From the NCBI GenBank assembly GCA_033763835.1, contig JANRJS010000039.1, positions 12,996-76,995 of the forward strand: a DNA stretch of 64,000 bases, written 5' to 3'. Source of the stretch: JAPKYZ01 sp033763835. Lineage in GTDB: Bacteria; Acidobacteriota; Terriglobia; Bryobacterales; Bryobacteraceae. Shown here piece by piece: positions 7,723 to 15,477 of this stretch. The translations under genes and the position numbers were made by a program. The notes under the pieces were generated by a model. It was not told where the DNA came from, did no database searches, and was given only the letters and a program-made list of their open reading frames with translations. How positions within the stretch are numbered: the stretch's first letter is position 1; the number at the start of each line of letters is the position of its first letter.

Positions 7723-8802
7723 ATGGAACGCCGGGATTTCGGAAAAGCGGCGCTGGCGGCCGGAGCGTTGGCCGCGCCCGCCGCGGCGGCGCACTCTCGC
7801 CCTTGGAGTCCGGGAATCAAGATGACTCTGCAGGTGGGCGGCAAGTTCACCGACGAGGATTTACAGTTCGCACAACAGTTGGGCGTGAACTATCTGGCGG
7901 TCACCGTCGGTCGCGACGACCACTCAGTGGAGCGCCTGACCGAGATCAAGAATCGCGTCGAATCCGCTGGTCTGCGCGTGTGGAACATCGGGCACGACGG
8001 CAATCGCAACCAGGAAGAGATTGTCCTGAACCTCCCCGGCCGCGACGCCCGCATCGAGGCCTATAAGACGTACCTGCGCAACTGCGGCAAGGCGGGAATT
8101 CGCTACGTCACCTACGCCCACATGGGCAATGGCATCTGGCATACGGATCGCGAGACGACACGCGGGGGCGCTCCCGCGCGCGGGTTTAACTTGGCCAAGG
8201 GCGGCGTGGGACGTTGGGCGGGCAAAGAGTTTACCGGGCCGCTCTCGCACGGGCGCGTTTTCAGCGAAAAGGAAATCTGGGATAACTACACGTACTTCAT
8301 TAAGCAAGTGGCTCCGGTGGCGGAGGAAGCGGGCGTGTACATCGGAATCCATCCCGACGATCCGCCCGTGCCGATGCTCGCCGGAGTGCCGCGCTGTATC
8401 TTCGGAAACTTCGAAGGCCACAAACGCGCCCTCGAAATCGCGAACTCGCCGAACGTCGGCTTGTGCTTTTGCATCGGCACGTGGCTCGAGGGCGGGGAAT
8501 TGATGGGCGCCGATGTCGTCACGGCGATCAAGCACTTCGGCTCTCAGGGCAAGATTTGGAAAGTGCACTTCCGCAACATGTCCGCGCCGCTGCCACATTT
8601 CGTCGAGACGTTCGTCGACAACGGCTACTACGACATGTACCGGGCGATGAAAGCGCTGCAGGAAGTGGGCTTCGACGGGGCGATTATCGGCGATCATTTT
8701 CCGTCGATGGCGGGCGGCCCGAGAGTCGCCGTGGCGTATACGGTTGGGTGGATGCGGTCGATGATCGCGCGCGCGGAGGCGGAAGTCACGAAGAAGGGCT
8801 GA
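7723..8802 (+). CDS. Exported mannonate-dehydratase (UxuA)-like TIM-barrel protein
   Basis: A 359-residue xylose-isomerase-like TIM barrel closest by motif to D-mannonate dehydratase. The readable family motifs are IGIHPDDPPVP, GLCFCIGT with the metal-ligand cysteine, VHFRNMSAP with a ligand histidine, and a late GDHFPSM in place of the usual PDH, so a metal site seems intact. Unlike ordinary UxuA, which is cytoplasmic, it starts with MERRDFGKAALAAGALA, a convincing twin-arginine signal. It starts 5 bp after the DinB gene and has a gap of 11 bp to the next gene, so all are probably cotranscribed. Whether it really dehydrates mannonate or acts on another sugar acid in the periplasm is open. 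Confidence 0.82.
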   Translation: MERRDFGKAALAAGALAAPAAAAHSRPWSPGIKMTLQVGGKFTDEDLQFAQQLGVNYLAVTVGRDDHSVERLTEIKNRVESAGLRVWNIGHDGNRNQEEIVLNLPGRDARIEAYKTYLRNCGKAGIRYVTYAHMGNGIWHTDRETTRGGAPARGFNLAKGGVGRWAGKEFTGPLSHGRVFSEKEIWDNYTYFIKQVAPVAEEAGVYIGIHPDDPPVPMLAGVPRCIFGNFEGHKRALEIANSPNVGLCFCIGTWLEGGELMGADVVTAIKHFGSQGKIWKVHFRNMSAPLPHFVETFVDNGYYDMYRAMKALQEVGFDGAIIGDHFPSMAGGPRVAVAYTVGWMRSMIARAEAEVTKKG

Positions 8803-8813
8803 GGGCACGGACC

Positions 8814-9032
8814 ATGAACGGGGTGTGGAAGCCCGAGAACTACATCGCTTTGATTGTCGCAACTACGGCGGCTTTGTGCGTCCTTATCCTGGTGGGCGGT
8901 ACGGTGGCCGGAGTGCTGCTTGGAAAGCTGGACCCCGAGAAATTGGGTAGCACCAACGGATGGGCGGTCGGCGGCGGGCTGTTGGGATTCATGGGATTCT
9001 TGACCGTCATCGTATGGAAGGTCGTCAAGTAA
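8814..9032 (+). CDS. Small two-helix membrane protein
   Basis: Unrecognised 72-residue protein. It has two hydrophobic segments, roughly residues 11-36 (IALIVATTAALCVLILVGG region) and 49-69 (glycine-rich GGGLLGFMGF region), joined by a charged loop with DPEKLG. The start ATG at 8814 lies just after the upstream stop, and the stop overlaps the next start by one base (TAATG), so it is tightly coupled to the following coiled-coil protein. The pair may work together in the inner membrane; no enzymatic motif is visible. Confidence 0.7.
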   Translation: MNGVWKPENYIALIVATTAALCVLILVGGTVAGVLLGKLDPEKLGSTNGWAVGGGLLGFMGFLTVIVWKVVK

Positions 9033-9643
9033 TGGACCGCGAGAAGACCGCCCGCCTGTTGCTGCGCATTCAGATTCCGCTCATCGCTCTTTCGGCGGTC
9101 GTGCTCGGCGCGATCATATTCGCGCTGGTACCGCTGATCGAGCGTTACGACGAGACAAGCCGGCAAGTGGCGGAAAAGCAACTCGCTTTGGCGAAGCTCA
9201 ACGAAGAGATCGCCGGACGGGAAAAGAAGCTAGCCGAGACGGAGTCCAAACTTGGGAAAATCGATGCGCTGGTGGAAGAGCGCGGCGACCCCGGACTTAA
9301 GGCGGCGGTGCGAAATCTGGTTGGGGCAAAGATCGGCATCTACTACCTCAAGGAAGACGCCGCGTCGGCGATCCGCGCCGAGAGGCTCAAGAAAGATCTG
9401 TCGAGCTTCGCCCCGATCGTGCAGCTATACCCTCGGGCTTACAAGTTCTTTTTGGATGTCGCCTTGCCGGAAGGGGACGAGCTTCGCTACGAGGATCCCG
9501 CGGAACTGTCTCTGGCGAGAAATCTTCAATCGCGTTTAGCGAAACTCGACCCGTCCGCAAAGTACGTCTTGCGCCCGGTGGTCACTCCGACTCCTAACTT
9601 CGTGTCGATTTTCCTGAAGCCGAATCCGGTACCGGTCAAGTAA
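9032..9643 (+). CDS. Single-pass membrane protein with coiled coil
   Basis: Unrecognised 203-residue protein. One transmembrane helix (about residues 12-34, IPLIALSAVVLGAIIFALV) is followed by a charged heptad-like stretch (about 38-75, many Lys/Glu/Leu) that should form a coiled coil, then a C-terminal globular part rich in Leu/Asp/Pro. It begins inside the stop codon of the preceding small membrane gene. Topology suggests a membrane-anchored protein with a large soluble domain. Cotranscribed with the DinB / mannonate-dehydratase-like genes by spacing. Confidence 0.7.
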   Translation: MDREKTARLLLRIQIPLIALSAVVLGAIIFALVPLIERYDETSRQVAEKQLALAKLNEEIAGREKKLAETESKLGKIDALVEERGDPGLKAAVRNLVGAKIGIYYLKEDAASAIRAERLKKDLSSFAPIVQLYPRAYKFFLDVALPEGDELRYEDPAELSLARNLQSRLAKLDPSAKYVLRPVVTPTPNFVSIFLKPNPVPVK

Positions 9644-9658
9644 TGCCGACGTCCATAG

Positions 9659-9841
9659 GCTCGTCCCGACTACATCGAAGCCGCGCGTTTCTATCGCAAG
9701 TGCCGTGCGAGAGGCGTAAGTGTCCACTCCACGATCGATTGCCTTATCGCTGCGCTGGCGATTAGCAACAACCTACCGCCACTCACCAAGGATGTCGATT
9801 TCCGGCTCATCGCCAAGCACACCAGGCTAAGGCTCGCCTAA
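9659..9841 (+). pseudogene. Remnant of a VapC-type PIN-domain toxin (C-terminal third only)
   Basis: Reading frame 2 from 9671 to the TAA at 9839-9841 encodes 56 residues of a VapC-like PIN domain end: YIEAARFYRKCRARG, then STIDCLIAALAI with the family's conserved Asp of the acidic site, then LTKDVDFRLIAKHT and RLRLA. An in-frame TAG at 9656-9658 and the lack of a start mean the N-terminal two thirds, including the first catalytic Asp, are gone. No VapB antitoxin is next to it. It converges with and overlaps the end of the carbonic anhydrase gene by 4 bp. Read as a decayed toxin-antitoxin locus. Confidence 0.78.
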
Positions 9842-10464
9842 TCGAACAGGTAGATATCGTCGATGTGCGCGCCGGGGGCCATCATGGCCAGATCGGCGAG
9901 CTTGCCGGTCTTGAGATCGTACACCCAGCCATGAACGGTAGGCCGGTTGTGCGCCTTCCACGCCGCCTGTACGATAGAGGTTTGCGCGACGTTCTGCACC
10001 TGCTCGATCACGTTGAGTTCGACAAGACGCCGGAACTTCTGGTCGGGATCGCGCAGCGCGGTCAACTCACGTTCGTGGATGCGGTAAACGTCCTTGATAT
10101 GCCGCAACCACTTGTTCAGTAAGCCCAGATTCTTGTGGCTCATCGCGTTCTTCACGCCGCCGCAGCCGTAGTGCCCGCATACGATGATGTGCTTCACCTG
10201 GAGCGCTTCCACGGCATACTGCAGCACGCTCAGAAAATTGAAGTCGGTGTGGATGACGAGGTTGGCGATATTGCGGTGCACAAACAACTCGCCGGGTCCG
10301 GTGCCGGTGACCTCCTCGGCGGGAACGCGAGAATCCGAGCAGCCGATCCAGAGAAACTCCGGCGTCTGGTCGTGCGCCATCTCCTCGAAGTAGGTGGGGC
10401 TGATCGACATTTTGTCTTTCACCCACGCTTCGTTGCCGAGCAATAGTTTCCGGTAAGCGTCCAT
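9838..10464 (-). CDS. can: Beta-class carbonic anhydrase
   Basis: Zinc enzyme interconverting CO2 and bicarbonate. The 208-residue protein has CSDSR with Cys42, Asp44 and Arg46, and CGHYGCGG with His98 and Cys101; spacing is that of the classical beta-class zinc site, with Asp44-Arg46 as catalytic dyad. It lies 2 bp downstream of a SulP transporter gene on the same strand, so the two are almost surely one operon: bicarbonate moved by SulP can be equilibrated with CO2 by this enzyme. Confidence 0.95.
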   Translation of the reverse strand: MDAYRKLLLGNEAWVKDKMSISPTYFEEMAHDQTPEFLWIGCSDSRVPAEEVTGTGPGELFVHRNIANLVIHTDFNFLSVLQYAVEALQVKHIIVCGHYGCGGVKNAMSHKNLGLLNKWLRHIKDVYRIHERELTALRDPDQKFRRLVELNVIEQVQNVAQTSIVQAAWKAHNRPTVHGWVYDLKTGKLADLAMMAPGAHIDDIYLFD

Positions 10465-10466
10465 AG

Positions 10467-12026
10467 TTAGTGCGCCGCCATCGCCGGGCGATACGTGGAG
10501 ACGCCGCGCCGGTTTTCGAAGTTTTTGGTTTCGATCGTAATGTTCTTGAATTCGGCCGAATGCCGGAACTCCTCGACGACCTCGGCGATATCGTGATCGA
10601 TATAGAGAGCTTTTGTACCGTCGATGGTCAAGTGAGAATTGTTAGGAATACTCCTTAGCATGTCCTTGATTGCGGCTTTGTGGATAAAAGTCGCATCTTT
10701 GTTCAAGCGCAGTAAATAATAGCTGTCTTGATTGACCAGCGTGAGCGGCTGGTGATGATTGGCGCGGATGACGAAAAACAAACCCACTACCAGTCCGATC
10801 GCAACGCCGATGAGCAGGTCGGACAGAACGATCGCCACAACGGTGACGATAAAGGGCAGAAACTGACCCCAGCCCGCCGCGTACATGTTCCTGAACAGAT
10901 CGATACGGGCCAGCCGGTAGCCGATGACGATGAGAATCGCCGCAAGCGCGGCCAGGGGGGTGCGGTTCAAAACGCCGGGTATCGCCAAGACGGCCACAAG
11001 CAGCAGAATGCCGTGCGTAAAGGACGACCATCGGGTACGGGCGCCCGCGTAGATGTTGGCGGAAGTACGCACCACTACGGACGTGACAGGCAGTCCGCCA
11101 ATGAGACCGGAAATGAAATTCCCCAAGCCTTGCGCCACCAATTCCCGGTTCGGCGAAGAGATGCGCTTTTGCGGGTCGAGCTTATCGGCCGCTTCGAGCG
11201 ACAGCAACGATTCCAGACTGGCGACCACGGCTAGCGTGGCCGCCGTGGTGTACACCCGCCGGTCGGAAAGCGCCGCAAAATCGGGCCAACGGAACTGACC
11301 GAAAAACTCCCGCAGGTTCGCCGAAACGGGCAGCCGCACTAAGTGTTCCGGATCCGAAAGATAGAAGGATCCGAACGCAACCCGGAAAAGTTCGTTTAGC
11401 CCGATGCCGAGCGCCACCACGATCAACGGTCCGGGCACGGCGCGCAACCAAGCCATTCGCTTGATCTCCGGACGCTCCCACAACAGCAGAACGGCGAGAC
11501 TAATGGCCGAGATCGCCACCGCCGGTCCGTTCATGCTGAGGACGGCGTGCACGATGTCGGTTAAGGTGTTCTCGCCCGCCGCCTCGAGGAAACTCAAGTC
11601 TCCCTCATAGTCTTTGTCGCGGCCCAGTGCATGAGGAATCTGCTTAAGAACGATGACGATGCCGATCGCCGCCAGCATGCCCTTAATGACGGCGTTGGGC
11701 ACGTAATTAGAAAGCGATCCGAGCCTCGCCAATCCCAGCGCCACTTGCAGCACACCGGAGCAAACGACGGCGGTCAAGAAGATCTCGAACTTCCCGAGAT
11801 TCTGGATCGCGGTGGCGACGATGACTGCCAAGCCGGCCGCCGGTCCGCTGACCGAGACTTCCGATCCCGACAGAATCGCGACCACGGTACCGCCGACGAT
11901 GCCGGCGATCACTCCCGCGAATAGAGGAGCTCCCGAAGCGAGAGCGATGCCCAAACAGAGCGGTAACGCCACCAAAAAAACCACTAAGCCGGCCGAAAGG
12001 TCGGCTTTCAGGTCGTGACGCACCAT
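10467..12026 (-). CDS. SulP-family anion transporter with STAS domain
   Basis: Inner-membrane anion transporter of 519 residues with 10-14 hydrophobic segments. The start (FLVALPLCLGIALASG) and the GSEVSVSGPAAGLAVIV segment are SulP hallmarks, as is NFISGLIGGLPVTSVVVRTSAN in the middle (written as a motif region around residues 300-320). The C-terminal 90 residues (KDATFIHKAAIKDML, then HLTIDGTKALYIDHD) match a STAS domain. SulP proteins carry bicarbonate, sulfate or dicarboxylates; the adjacent carbonic anhydrase makes bicarbonate the favoured substrate by inference. A stem-loop at 12069-12094 separates it from the upstream PEP-CTERM gene. Confidence 0.92.
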   Translation of the reverse strand: MVRHDLKADLSAGLVVFLVALPLCLGIALASGAPLFAGVIAGIVGGTVVAILSGSEVSVSGPAAGLAVIVATAIQNLGKFEIFLTAVVCSGVLQVALGLARLGSLSNYVPNAVIKGMLAAIGIVIVLKQIPHALGRDKDYEGDLSFLEAAGENTLTDIVHAVLSMNGPAVAISAISLAVLLLWERPEIKRMAWLRAVPGPLIVVALGIGLNELFRVAFGSFYLSDPEHLVRLPVSANLREFFGQFRWPDFAALSDRRVYTTAATLAVVASLESLLSLEAADKLDPQKRISSPNRELVAQGLGNFISGLIGGLPVTSVVVRTSANIYAGARTRWSSFTHGILLLVAVLAIPGVLNRTPLAALAAILIVIGYRLARIDLFRNMYAAGWGQFLPFIVTVVAIVLSDLLIGVAIGLVVGLFFVIRANHHQPLTLVNQDSYYLLRLNKDATFIHKAAIKDMLRSIPNNSHLTIDGTKALYIDHDIAEVVEEFRHSAEFKNITIETKNFENRRGVSTYRPAMAAH

Positions 12027-12068
12027 CCAAGAATACTAAACGAAATTTGGATACCGGAAAAATGCCGA

Positions 12069-12094
12069 AAGGGCGAAGCCGAAGCCTCGCCCTT
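12069..12094 (-). terminator. Stem-loop terminator with UUCG tetraloop, minus strand
   Basis: On the minus strand an 11-bp stem (AAGGGCGAGGC paired with GCTTCGCCCTT, one G-U) closes a C(UUCG)G tetraloop, one of the most stable RNA loops known. A run of five T follows about nine bases later. It stands about 40 bases after the PEP-CTERM stop and before the SulP start, so it should end the PEP-CTERM transcript. The delayed T-tract makes full rho-independence uncertain. Confidence 0.72.
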
Positions 12095-12134
12095 CTACCC
12101 ACAGCTTAGGTTGTGTGCGGATCCCGATTCGTGT

Positions 12135-12893
12135 CTAGGCCCGCTTCTTCCTCCACAACCAAGCGCCGATCAGTCCTGTACCGAGCATGGCGTAAGTGGA
12201 CGGCTCGGGGGTCGGGACCGGCTCTCCGTAGATAAAATCGTCCATCGCGGCGGGAGACGCCGTGGTTCCACTGACGATACGGACGCGGAAGATGTCCGGA
12301 TTGTCGAACTTCACGCCGAGAAACGAGAAAGTCTTCTCGCCGGCGAAGGGCGCAACGTCGTACTTGCCGAGCGATGCGCCGGTGATCGTGAAGAACTCCA
12401 TAGAAGCGGTGAGTGCGTCGTCCACGTCGAGGAAGATCACGCCAAAACCGTTGGTCTTGGACGGCGTCTTCTGATCGGCGGGCGAGAAGAAGAACACGTC
12501 GGTTTGGAAGCTTCCGACGGGCAGAAACGCGCGTCCACTAAAGGATGCGAACTCGTCGGCGGCTCCGGGAATCGGGGTGATGAATTTGTCGCCTGGCGTC
12601 GTGTTGACGTTGCCGCGCGCGCGGCCGGGCGTGTTGCCATTGAAGAAGTCGCCGGGGAAAGGATCGGAGGAAGCGGCGGGAACGCCGTTCCAGTTAATTT
12701 CGCGACGCCCGCCGACGAAGACTTCCGGATTATTGGCGTTCAGGGCGCCGAGCGAAGCACGGAAAAGGTCGAGTTCCGGAGTAATCGACGCTTGATCGGC
12801 TCCTGAAGCCGAGAAGACGGTTGCGCCAAAGGCGGGGGACAAGCCGGCCACGAGGCCAGCCACAAGGATTGTAGCGATTTGGGTGAACTTCAT
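12135..12893 (-). CDS. PEP-CTERM sorted exported protein
   Basis: A 252-residue exported protein: Sec signal peptide (about residues 1-23, IATILVAGLVAGLSPAFG), a beta-rich body with many Phe/Asp/Gly, and the PEP-CTERM tail (PTPEPSTYAMLG, hydrophobic helix, then RKKRA). In known systems exosortase/EpsH recognises the PEP motif and processes the protein during export; no exosortase gene is in this window. The body has no recognised catalytic motif. The gene is divergent from the kinase fusion at 13002 across a 108-bp intergenic region, and a stem-loop follows it. Confidence 0.88.
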   Translation of the reverse strand: MKFTQIATILVAGLVAGLSPAFGATVFSASGADQASITPELDLFRASLGALNANNPEVFVGGRREINWNGVPAASSDPFPGDFFNGNTPGRARGNVNTTPGDKFITPIPGAADEFASFSGRAFLPVGSFQTDVFFFSPADQKTPSKTNGFGVIFLDVDDALTASMEFFTITGASLGKYDVAPFAGEKTFSFLGVKFDNPDIFRVRIVSGTTASPAAMDDFIYGEPVPTPEPSTYAMLGTGLIGAWLWRKKRA

Positions 12894-13001
12894 GAAGGCA
12901 GTATGCGATCCGGACCGGTCGAAAGACCTTAGGTGCGCCTGCGTTTTACATAAAGTTTCCCTAAAAGAACCATGGGGTGGAATTTAGAATAGGGAAAGGC
13001 G
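12894..13001. promoter_or_regulatory. Divergent promoter region between PEP-CTERM gene and kinase fusion
   Basis: This 108-bp gap must hold the promoters of both divergent genes. Its right half is AT-rich compared with the surroundings. A TAGAAT hexamer at 12985-12990 resembles a -10 box for the kinase gene but would give a near-leaderless message; AGGGAAAGG just before the kinase ATG is the ribosome-binding site. No clear -35 or inverted repeat is seen. Confidence 0.4.
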
Positions 13002-15452
13002 ATGATCGGCGAACGGGTCGGCCCTTACGAAGTCGTTGAAAAAATTGGGGAAGGCGGCATGGGCGTAGTCTATAAAGCTCGCGATACGCGCCTGGGCCGA
13101 TGGGTTGCGCTCAAGCGACTGCACGGTTCCGCGGCAAAGCGATTCGAGCGTGAGGCACGGGCCATCGCCGCCTTGGCGCACCCGAACATTTGCGCACTGT
13201 ACGACATCGGCGAAAACTATTTGGTGATGGAGTATGTAGCGGGAGCCGCCGTTCACGGGCCGCAACCCATCGACACCGCTCTGCGAATCGCGGCGCAGGT
13301 GGCCTCGGCGCTGGCCTCCGCGCATGCCGCGGGGATCGTCCATCGCGACGTGAAGCCGAGCAATCTTATCCTAACGGCCGATGGGCTGGTGAAGGTGCTC
13401 GATTTCGGTTTGGCGAAACGAGCCGGAGCCGGGGAAAGTGCACTATCGGACGAACCCACTGCGTCCTTTAGCCCCACGCACGAAGGAACGATCGTCGGCT
13501 CCGTCCCCTACATGTCGCCGGAGCAAGCCGAAGGAAAGCCGGTAGACCCGCGGTCCGACATCTTCAGTTTCGGATCGGTGATGTACGAACTGTTCACGGG
13601 CCAACGCGCGTTCGAAGGCGGATCGCGGGCGCGCACGCTTGCGAGGGTTCTAAACGACGAGCCCCGCGCTCTCAGCGAGCTAGTTGCGGGCATTCCGCCG
13701 AGCGTCGAAGGAATTGTGCTGCGGTGTTTGCGCAAAGAGCCCGCCCGGCGCTGGCAGCGCATGGAAGAAGTGAAAGCGGCCATCGAGGACGCCATCGAAG
13801 AACGCCGCTCCACCGGACAGCAGCGGGCCGCGAAGCGATCCATCGTCTACTCTTTCGGACCGTTCCGCTTAAATCCGGTGGAACGCCAGTTGATCCGCAA
13901 CGGACGCCCCGTGGCGATTACGCCGAAGGCCCTCGAATTGTTGACCTTGCTAGTCGAGAATCAGGGGCATGTACTGAGTAAGGACGAACTGATGAAGCGC
14001 GTCTGGGCGGACGCGTTCGTCGAGGAGAGCAACCTCGTCCAGAACATTTCCGTGTTGCGGCGTTTGTTGGGGCAAACGGCGGCGGGGGAGTTTATCGAGA
14101 CCGTCCCGCGATTCGGCTACCGTTGGGTGGCGGCGGTGGAATCGAACGGCGAAACCCCTTCTCAAGCGCCCGCCGTGTCGGCCCCCGCCGATCCCGAAAC
14201 CCGCTATGCGCGATCCGGCGACGTCAACATCGCCTATCAAGTGCTGGGCGACGGTCCCATCGATCTGGTATTCGTCATGGGCTGGGTTTCGCATCTCGAG
14301 TACTTTTGGCGGGAGCCGAACTTCGCCCGGTTTCTGCGGCGGCTGGCTTCATTTTCGCGGCTGATCCTGTTCGACAAGCGCGGCACCGGTCTTTCCGATC
14401 GAGTGCCTTTGACGGCGCTGCCGACGCTCGAACAACGGATGGACGACGTACGGGCGGTGCTCTCGGCGGCGGGATCGAATCGCGCGGCGGTGTTCGGGGT
14501 GTCGGAAGGCGGACCGATGTCGGCGCTTTTTGCGGCCACCTATCCCGAGCAGTGCCAAGCGCTGGTTATGGTGGGCAGCTACGCGCGGCGGTTGCGCGAC
14601 GAAAACTATCCCTGGGGACCAACGGCGGCGGAGCGCGAAGTGTTTCTGCGGAAGATTCGCGACGAATGGGGCGGTCCGGTGGGAATCGAGGAACGCGCGC
14701 CGTCGATGGCCGGGGATCCGGCTTTCCGGGAATGGTGGTCGGTTTACTTGCGCATGGGCGCGAGTCCCGGCGCGGCGATCGCGCTAACGCAAATGAACGC
14801 CGAGATCGATGTCCGGCACGTGTTGCCGAGCGTGCGCGTGCCCGCCCTGGTAATCCATCGCACCGGCGATCAAGTGTTCAAGATCGACGAGGGCCGTTAC
14901 ATCGCGTCGCTTATTCCCGGCGCGAAGTTCGCGGAGTTGCCCGGCGACGATCATCTGCCGTTTTGCGGGCGACAGGAAGACATCCTGGCCGAGGTGGAGG
15001 ATTTTCTGGCGCGCGTCCGGTCGAGCCAAGAAGTGGAGCGAGTTTTGGCGACGGTGCTGATCGTTGACGCGCCGCCGTCGATGGCCGCGGAAGTCGGACG
15101 GGAGATCGCGGCACATCGCGGTCATGAAACGCCGCCTCATGCCGTATTCGACGGTCCGGCGCGGGCCATCCGCTGCGCGTCGGCGATCCTGGCGCGCGGA
15201 CGCCGCGCGGGCGTCGAGATTCGCGCGGGGCTGCATACGGGCGAATGCGACCGGTTAGGCAGCGGAGCCATTAGCGGAGTTGCCGTCGAAATCGCGGAAC
15301 GCGTCTTGGAAGCGGCGCCTCCCGGAACCGTGGTGGTCTCGAATACGGTACGCGATTTGGTGGCGGGTTCGGGACTTGCGTTCGCGCCGATGGCTGGGGC
15401 CAAGATCTCGACGCCGCACGGCGAATGGCGGCTGTTCCGCGTGGCGGCGTAG
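13002..15452 (+). CDS. Four-domain signalling fusion: Ser/Thr kinase, winged helix, alpha/beta hydrolase, cyclase-like
   Basis: Very large regulator of 816 residues. Residues 1-265: Hanks-type Ser/Thr kinase with glycine loop GEGGMG (16-21), Lys38, HRDVKPSN (catalytic Asp116) and DFG 134-136, so probably active. About 280-377: OmpR/CadC-type winged-helix DNA-binding domain (KALELLTLLVENQGHVLS, then RRLLG and FIETVPRFGYRW). About 400-672: alpha/beta hydrolase with nucleophile elbow GVSEGG (near Ser500) and His in GDDHLPF. About 680-816: class III nucleotide-cyclase homology (FDGPARAIRC, AGLHTGECD, VVVSNTVRDLVAGSG, GEWRLFRV) but the metal-binding Asp motif is lost (LIVDAPPSM), so probably non-catalytic. 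No membrane helix is evident. The wHTH-hydrolase-cyclase arrangement is known in related bacteria; the kinase in front is the addition. Divergent from a PEP-CTERM gene; TerC follows. Confidence 0.9.
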   Translation: MIGERVGPYEVVEKIGEGGMGVVYKARDTRLGRWVALKRLHGSAAKRFEREARAIAALAHPNICALYDIGENYLVMEYVAGAAVHGPQPIDTALRIAAQVASALASAHAAGIVHRDVKPSNLILTADGLVKVLDFGLAKRAGAGESALSDEPTASFSPTHEGTIVGSVPYMSPEQAEGKPVDPRSDIFSFGSVMYELFTGQRAFEGGSRARTLARVLNDEPRALSELVAGIPPSVEGIVLRCLRKEPARRWQRMEEVKAAIEDAIEERRSTGQQRAAKRSIVYSFGPFRLNPVERQLIRNGRPVAITPKALELLTLLVENQGHVLSKDELMKRVWADAFVEESNLVQNISVLRRLLGQTAAGEFIETVPRFGYRWVAAVESNGETPSQAPAVSAPADPETRYARSGDVNIAYQVLGDGPIDLVFVMGWVSHLEYFWREPNFARFLRRLASFSRLILFDKRGTGLSDRVPLTALPTLEQRMDDVRAVLSAAGSNRAAVFGVSEGGPMSALFAATYPEQCQALVMVGSYARRLRDENYPWGPTAAEREVFLRKIRDEWGGPVGIEERAPSMAGDPAFREWWSVYLRMGASPGAAIALTQMNAEIDVRHVLPSVRVPALVIHRTGDQVFKIDEGRYIASLIPGAKFAELPGDDHLPFCGRQEDILAEVEDFLARVRSSQEVERVLATVLIVDAPPSMAAEVGREIAAHRGHETPPHAVFDGPARAIRCASAILARGRRAGVEIRAGLHTGECDRLGSGAISGVAVEIAERVLEAAPPGTVVVSNTVRDLVAGSGLAFAPMAGAKISTPHGEWRLFRVAA

Positions 15453-15477
15453 CCTCGCCTGTCACAATAATCCCTAC

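Noticed and set aside
13002..15452. Kinase fusion as two genes joined by sequencing error
   Set aside because: One uninterrupted frame, no internal ribosome-binding-site-plus-ATG at the domain borders, and the linker regions are plausible; a fusion is simpler.
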